This document shows positions 60,132 through 64,000 of a DNA stretch of 64,000 nucleotides, one piece after another. Under the pieces are notes generated by a model, which did no database searches, was not told the DNA's origin, and was given only the letters and a program-made list of their open reading frames with translations. Location: assembly GCF_003545815.1 (NCBI RefSeq), contig NZ_PDUW01000001.1:434001-498000 (forward strand). The letters run 5' to 3'. Position 1 is the stretch's first letter. Each line of letters begins with the position of its first letter. The translations under genes were made by a program, and so were the position numbers. Source of the DNA: Pusillimonas caeni. GTDB taxonomy: Bacteria > Pseudomonadota > Gammaproteobacteria > Burkholderiales > Burkholderiaceae_B.

Positions 60132-61556
60132 CTAGCCCCTCAGGCTCCTTCTGCCGCGCACGACCTGAATCACGAAGTACGCCGCCAGGCCCGGCGCCAG
60201 AGCCACGATGAGCAGCAGGGCCAGAGCCGCCTGGGCCGTGCCCTGCACGCCGCCCGGGTCCGTGAAGCCCGCCGCATTGATGATGGCCCCGCCCACCGCC
60301 GCGCCCAGCGCCATGGCATACAGCTGTATCGTGATGATGGCCGACGAGGCCATGTTTTCCTGCCCGGCCGGCGCGACCTTGAAGACATGGGTCAGCAGAT
60401 GGGGCCAGCACATGCCTATGCCCAGCCCCACGCCCACCAGGGGCACCACGACCACCCAGCGCAAGAGGGCATCCTGCAAAGGCTCCCACGGCAGCATCAG
60501 GCCGAGGCTGGCCAGCGAAAGAGCCGATATGATCGGGCCGATGCGTACGTAGACGTCTGCGGTGCGCGAAGTGCGGCTGGTGCTCGTGATGGCGCCTATC
60601 GTCCACCCCGCGGACATCAGAGCGCCGAGATAGCCGGCGGCCAGAGGCGAGTGGCCGTGCAGCACCTGCAGGAAATAGGGGATGAAAACCTCCACGGTAA
60701 TGCCGATGTTCAAGAAAGCCACACACAGATAGATACTGCCCAGCCGCTTGAGTTCGTAGGCGCCATGAGGCATGAGCCTTGCATGTCCCCTCGCGTCCAG
60801 ACGGGCGACCACGATACCGATCGCCAAAGCCACCACAACGCCCAATACACTCCAGCCCAGATGCGCGGCCAAACTGGCCATGGCGACGGCCAACACTGAA
60901 AGAACCAACAATGAAATCTGGCTAAGTGGTATGCGCGCATCGCCATTAATCGGTATCGACTCCGAACGTGAGGCGATTTGCGTCTGAACTAGACCTGCCA
61001 GAAGAAGCGCGACTGTCAACACGGCACCGAACGCCCAGCGCCAGTGTCCGGCATAGGCAAACACCCCACCGATAGCAGGCCCCGAAAGCGCCGCGACGCC
61101 CCACATGCTGGACACCAATGCCATGGCTTTTGCCCATAATCGCTCGGCAAATACGATGCGGATGGACGAATAGCTCAGCCCTAGTAGTAGTCCGCCACCG
61201 ATACCTTGCAAGGTGCGTCCGATCAGCATCCAGCCCATGGCGAGCGCTAGCATGCAGAGCGTCGTGCCTAAAGCGAAAAAACCGATCGCTGTCAGAAATG
61301 CGCGTCTTGGCCCTAAAGCCTGCATGGCCTTGGGCGACAAAGACGAGCTGAAAATGGATGCCGCTACGAACAAGGTAATGTTCCAGGCGTAATAAGACAA
61401 TCCGCCAATGTCACCCACCACGGACGGCAAAATAGTCGCCACAATGTATAAATTGACGGCGTGTAACGCAACGCCACCGGCCAGCGCAATGGAACGCAAA
61501 GCGTTACGGCCGCTTAGCAGTTCGGACCAAGACGCCGAGCTCTCTGCTCGAGACAT
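60132..61556 (-). CDS. MFS transporter, DHA-type
   Basis: A 474-residue membrane protein with 12-14 hydrophobic segments. Family motifs include GRTLQGIGGGLLLGLSYSSIR and the loop SPKAMQALGPRRAFL. Drug:H+ antiporter-like (DHA2) members usually export small molecules. ATG 61556 has GGGGG upstream and gives the normal start; the frame is open to 61595. Base composition falls from very GC-rich in the C-terminal third to clearly lower in the N-terminal part. It is convergent with the GGT gene. Confidence 0.87.
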   Translation of the reverse strand: MSRAESSASWSELLSGRNALRSIALAGGVALHAVNLYIVATILPSVVGDIGGLSYYAWNITLFVAASIFSSSLSPKAMQALGPRRAFLTAIGFFALGTTLCMLALAMGWMLIGRTLQGIGGGLLLGLSYSSIRIVFAERLWAKAMALVSSMWGVAALSGPAIGGVFAYAGHWRWAFGAVLTVALLLAGLVQTQIASRSESIPINGDARIPLSQISLLVLSVLAVAMASLAAHLGWSVLGVVVALAIGIVVARLDARGHARLMPHGAYELKRLGSIYLCVAFLNIGITVEVFIPYFLQVLHGHSPLAAGYLGALMSAGWTIGAITSTSRTSRTADVYVRIGPIISALSLASLGLMLPWEPLQDALLRWVVVVPLVGVGLGIGMCWPHLLTHVFKVAPAGQENMASSAIITIQLYAMALGAAVGGAIINAAGFTDPGGVQGTAQAALALLLIVALAPGLAAYFVIQVVRGRRSLRG

Positions 61557-61724
61557 AAAACACCCCCAAACGGACTCGCCCGGCGATGACTGCAACGGGC
61601 AGGCTGCACTGTATCACGGGGGGACGTTAAGACGGACCGGGCGTAGCCCTCGACACAGACGATATCCCTTTTGTGGCAATAACTCGATGATCAGGCAAAT
61701 GCGGAACGCCTTGAACAGCCGGTG

Positions 61725-62525
61725 TCAGGCAGTGATGGAGCCCAGACCCAAAAGCTCGCGAATATGCAGCGCCAACTCGTCGGAATGACGGTGGGCCTGG
61801 GTAAGGCCATCCCGCGACTTTGGCAGATCGACCTCGAGAACGGCTGCGACGCGTCCGGGCCGAGAACTCATCACCACGATCCTATCGGACAGATAAATGG
61901 CTTCGTTAATATCGTGGGTTACCAGCAATGTCGTCTTATTGCCGTGGGCGCAAAGCCGAGCCAATTCCGCATTTAATTGCTCACGCGTGATGTGATCGAG
62001 CGCGCCGAAAGGTTCGTCCAACATCAGAATGTCGGGATCAAACAGCAGAGCTCGAGCCAACGCTACCCGCTGTCGCATACCGCCGGACAATGTGCCGGGA
62101 TAGGCCGAAGCAAAAGCGCTCAAACCGACCATCTCCAGCAACTCGTCCACGCGGCTTTCGAGCGGTTTGATGGCCCTTCCCTGGAGGAATGCAGGGAGTA
62201 GAACGTTACCCCGTACGGTTTCCCAAGGCATGAGTGCGGGGGTTTGCAGCATGACGCCGATTGAACCTTGCGCCAACTTGGGCGAGCTGCCATTCACCGT
62301 AATGGTGCCCGAAGTCGGCGTTTCCAGGCCGATGATCATGCGTAGCAAAGTACTTTTTCCACAACCGCTAGGGCCCAGCAACGACAAAAACTCGCCTCGC
62401 CGCACTTCCAGGCTGGTGGGAGTGAGCGCCGGCATCTCTTCGCGCCCACGCCGAAATACCTTGTTGACGCCGTCCAGGCGGATAATCGCTTCTGGCGCTG
62501 CTGCGTCCGTAGGATACGCACTCAT
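61725..62525 (-). CDS. SsuB/TauB-type ABC transporter ATP-binding protein
   Basis: A 266-residue ATPase with Walker A GPSGCGKSTLLRMIIGLE, signature LSGGMRQRVALARALL, Walker B ILMLDEPFGALD and LLVTHDINEAIYLSD, typical of nitrate/sulfonate/taurine importers. It overlaps the DUF1989 gene (ATGA at 62522-62525), so the two are translated together. The permease lies beyond that gene. Confidence 0.92.
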   Translation of the reverse strand: MSAYPTDAAAPEAIIRLDGVNKVFRRGREEMPALTPTSLEVRRGEFLSLLGPSGCGKSTLLRMIIGLETPTSGTITVNGSSPKLAQGSIGVMLQTPALMPWETVRGNVLLPAFLQGRAIKPLESRVDELLEMVGLSAFASAYPGTLSGGMRQRVALARALLFDPDILMLDEPFGALDHITREQLNAELARLCAHGNKTTLLVTHDINEAIYLSDRIVVMSSRPGRVAAVLEVDLPKSRDGLTQAHRHSDELALHIRELLGLGSITA

Positions 62526-63169
62526 TTTTTTTCGTTTAAATGATACACAACGCAATCTAGAGACGTAGGGTTCCAGCCGTTCACCGCGTTGCGCTCTTGC
62601 GGACAAGCGCTGATAGCGACGAGGAGATCCATCTCGGCGCGCAGGTCGATGTAATCGCCAGCCTTGGAAGGAGGCGCGGCTATTTCCGCACGGCCGTCAG
62701 GGTGATGGATGACATTCATGAATGGAGTGAATGCGCCCGGGATGTCTTTTTTTCCAATGCCCCATTCGCGAAGCGCCGCGGTGAGATTGTCGCGGCAGTT
62801 GTGAGTGCCCGGTATACCGTAGCGTACCAGGTTCATTTCTTCGGAACACATCAGCGCTCCCGGATAATTGCGACCTACCTTATCGTCGATGATGGTGAAC
62901 ATCGGATTGCAGTCGTCGCTGTATACGATGTCACCCTCTCGGGGGTTATAGGTGCCGCCTAGAAGCATCGTGGATTCGCCGTTGACGCGTTCTTTGTAGT
63001 CGTGGAGATTGAAGGCCACCAAATCGGCCACTTGCTGGCCCTCGGTGTCGATGATGCGGAGAATATTGGAACGCCGCATCGTAAAGGACACGTATCCCCG
63101 TGCGGGAATGTGAAGGGACTGGAGTTCTTCTGCGTTGTCGGGCAAGCCTGCAGCCTGTTGGGTTTTCAT
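62522..63169 (-). CDS. DUF1989 (urea carboxylase-associated) family protein
   Basis: A 215-residue DUF1989 protein: IPARGYVSFTMRRSNILRIIDTEGQQVADLVAFN at the start, then DDCNPMF, IPGTHNCRDN and SKAGDYIDLRAEMDLLVAISACPQE with conserved Cys/His/Asp residues that may bind metal. Relatives include the carboxyguanidine deiminase subunits of the guanidine carboxylase pathway. AGGAGA precedes ATG 63169. It sits between permease and ATPase genes of an importer, so it may process the imported compound. Its partner subunit is not in the window. Confidence 0.87.
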   Translation of the reverse strand: MKTQQAAGLPDNAEELQSLHIPARGYVSFTMRRSNILRIIDTEGQQVADLVAFNLHDYKERVNGESTMLLGGTYNPREGDIVYSDDCNPMFTIIDDKVGRNYPGALMCSEEMNLVRYGIPGTHNCRDNLTAALREWGIGKKDIPGAFTPFMNVIHHPDGRAEIAAPPSKAGDYIDLRAEMDLLVAISACPQERNAVNGWNPTSLDCVVYHLNEKK

Positions 63170-63216
63170 ACTTGTCTTTCTCCTATTTTGTAAATTTATT
63201 GTCGATTGATCAGAGC

Positions 63217-63975
63217 TTATGCCCGCTTCCAGGGCATGACGGCCCACTCAATGAGCCTTACTGCGTTAAAGAGCGCCAGGCCTAGTATCGCCAAGCTCAA
63301 GACGCCCGCCCACATGACGTCGGGCTGCGTTCTGGAACTGCCTTGTAGAATCAGATATCCCAGACCGGAATCCGTGGCGACGAACTCACCGACCACCGCT
63401 CCAATGACGGAGAGCGTAATGGCAACCCGCGCCCCCGAAAAGAAATAGGGCGCGGAGTTGGGTAATGCGACATAGCGCATGGCACGCCACCGACTTGCGC
63501 CCGAGGCTCGAGTGATATCGAGCAAGTCTTTGGGAACTTCGTCTATGCCTGCCAAGGTACTGACCAGAATGGGAAAGGTCGCAATCAAGACGACCACAGC
63601 GATCTTGGGCGGCGAACCAAAGCCCAGCGCAATGACAAGGAGCGGCGCAACGGCAATCGTGGGAGTTACCTGTGTGACAACGAACAGCGGCAGGAACATG
63701 TCGCGAAGCGCGGGAATCAAGGCAAACACAATCGCCACCACCATCGCTAGCGCCAAAGCAATGCCAAATCCAGCCAATACGACCTTGAGCGTTTGCCAAC
63801 CCTCGTAGAAGATGACTTCCGTGTGCGAAAAGCAGTAGCTGGCTATTGCACTGGGCGCCGGCAGCACAATCGAGCCCGGATGCAACACCCCGGCCCAGAC
63901 CTGCCACACGGCGAGGATGAGTGCCAGGCCAATCAACGGCTTGACGTTTTTAGCCGCGATGCTCCGGTAGTTCAT
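63217..63975 (-). CDS. SsuC/TauC-type ABC transporter permease
   Basis: A 252-residue membrane protein with about six hydrophobic segments and the EAA-type loop LLDITRASGASRWRAMRYVALPNSAPYF. This family imports nitrate, sulfonates, taurine, pyrimidine precursors or guanidine-like compounds. It belongs to the operon with the DUF1989 and ATPase genes and starts with an ATGA overlap with an upstream gene at the window edge. Confidence 0.9.
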   Translation of the reverse strand: MNYRSIAAKNVKPLIGLALILAVWQVWAGVLHPGSIVLPAPSAIASYCFSHTEVIFYEGWQTLKVVLAGFGIALALAMVVAIVFALIPALRDMFLPLFVVTQVTPTIAVAPLLVIALGFGSPPKIAVVVLIATFPILVSTLAGIDEVPKDLLDITRASGASRWRAMRYVALPNSAPYFFSGARVAITLSVIGAVVGEFVATDSGLGYLILQGSSRTQPDVMWAGVLSLAILGLALFNAVRLIEWAVMPWKRA

Positions 63976-64000
63976 TGGGCCTCGATGAATTCGTTCGTGA
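63972..64000 (-). CDS. Partial upstream gene, C-terminal end only (possible substrate-binding protein)
   Basis: Reading leftwards, the last codons are TNEFIEAQ followed by TGA, which overlaps the permease ATG (ATGA). Only eight residues are visible. The overlap and the operon layout suggest the periplasmic binding protein of this importer, but the sequence alone cannot show it. Confidence 0.35.

Overview
The window looks like a chromosomal segment of a high-GC betaproteobacterium of the Burkholderiales, most likely Alcaligenaceae (Bordetella/Achromobacter/Pusillimonas type). The evidence is gene content and order: a DiaA-type SIS protein followed by a DolP-like BON lipoprotein, argB next to slmA, ctpA/envC/gpmA opposite rhodanese/grxC/secB/gpsA, rsmB-DUF4390-ntrY-ntrX, fmt-def opposite dprA, and cysHDN. 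The genus is inferred from memory of these families; no search was run.

Layout. 1-3959: DiaA-DolP-TlpA operon, terminator, argB, a HAD nucleotidase and slmA. 3978-4973: an orphan periplasmic binding protein. 5070-13866: a visibly AT-richer accessory island holding a RidA protein, a MarR regulator, a Rieske oxygenase, an M24-fold protein and a complete Liv-type ABC importer. 13870-43736: core genes for cofactor activation, envelope proteolysis and division, glycolysis, redox, protein export, tRNA/rRNA modification, the NtrYX two-component system, translation initiation, DNA uptake, sulfate assimilation and pantothenate synthesis. 43738-60115: a large catabolic locus with two divergent arms. 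60132-64000: an MFS transporter and part of an ABC importer operon with a DUF1989 protein, again somewhat AT-richer.

The catabolic locus is built around a divergent control region (51615-51803) with three copies of a TTTATCGGATA-type element beside a GntR/FadR-type regulator gene. The leftward arm encodes a Rieske oxygenase, a four-component polyamine-type ABC importer, the small (2Fe-2S) and medium (FAD) subunits of a molybdenum hydroxylase, a RidA protein and an SDR. The rightward arm encodes the regulator, the large molybdopterin subunit of the hydroxylase, an alpha/beta hydrolase resembling the 2,6-dihydroxypseudooxynicotine C-C hydrolase, a dienelactone hydrolase, a CoxG protein, a fused LigB-LigA extradiol dioxygenase and a gamma-glutamyltransferase. 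Together they look like uptake, hydroxylation, side-chain removal, ring opening and deamination of an aromatic compound, probably nitrogen-containing. The substrate cannot be read from the sequence.

The first island repeats the same logic on a smaller scale (RidA, regulator, Rieske oxygenase, importer). A 12-bp element ACAACTAGTTGT overlaps the promoter of the RidA gene and, in degenerate form, that of the Rieske operon, which ties the two to the MarR gene between them. These two regulons are the most interesting content of the window.
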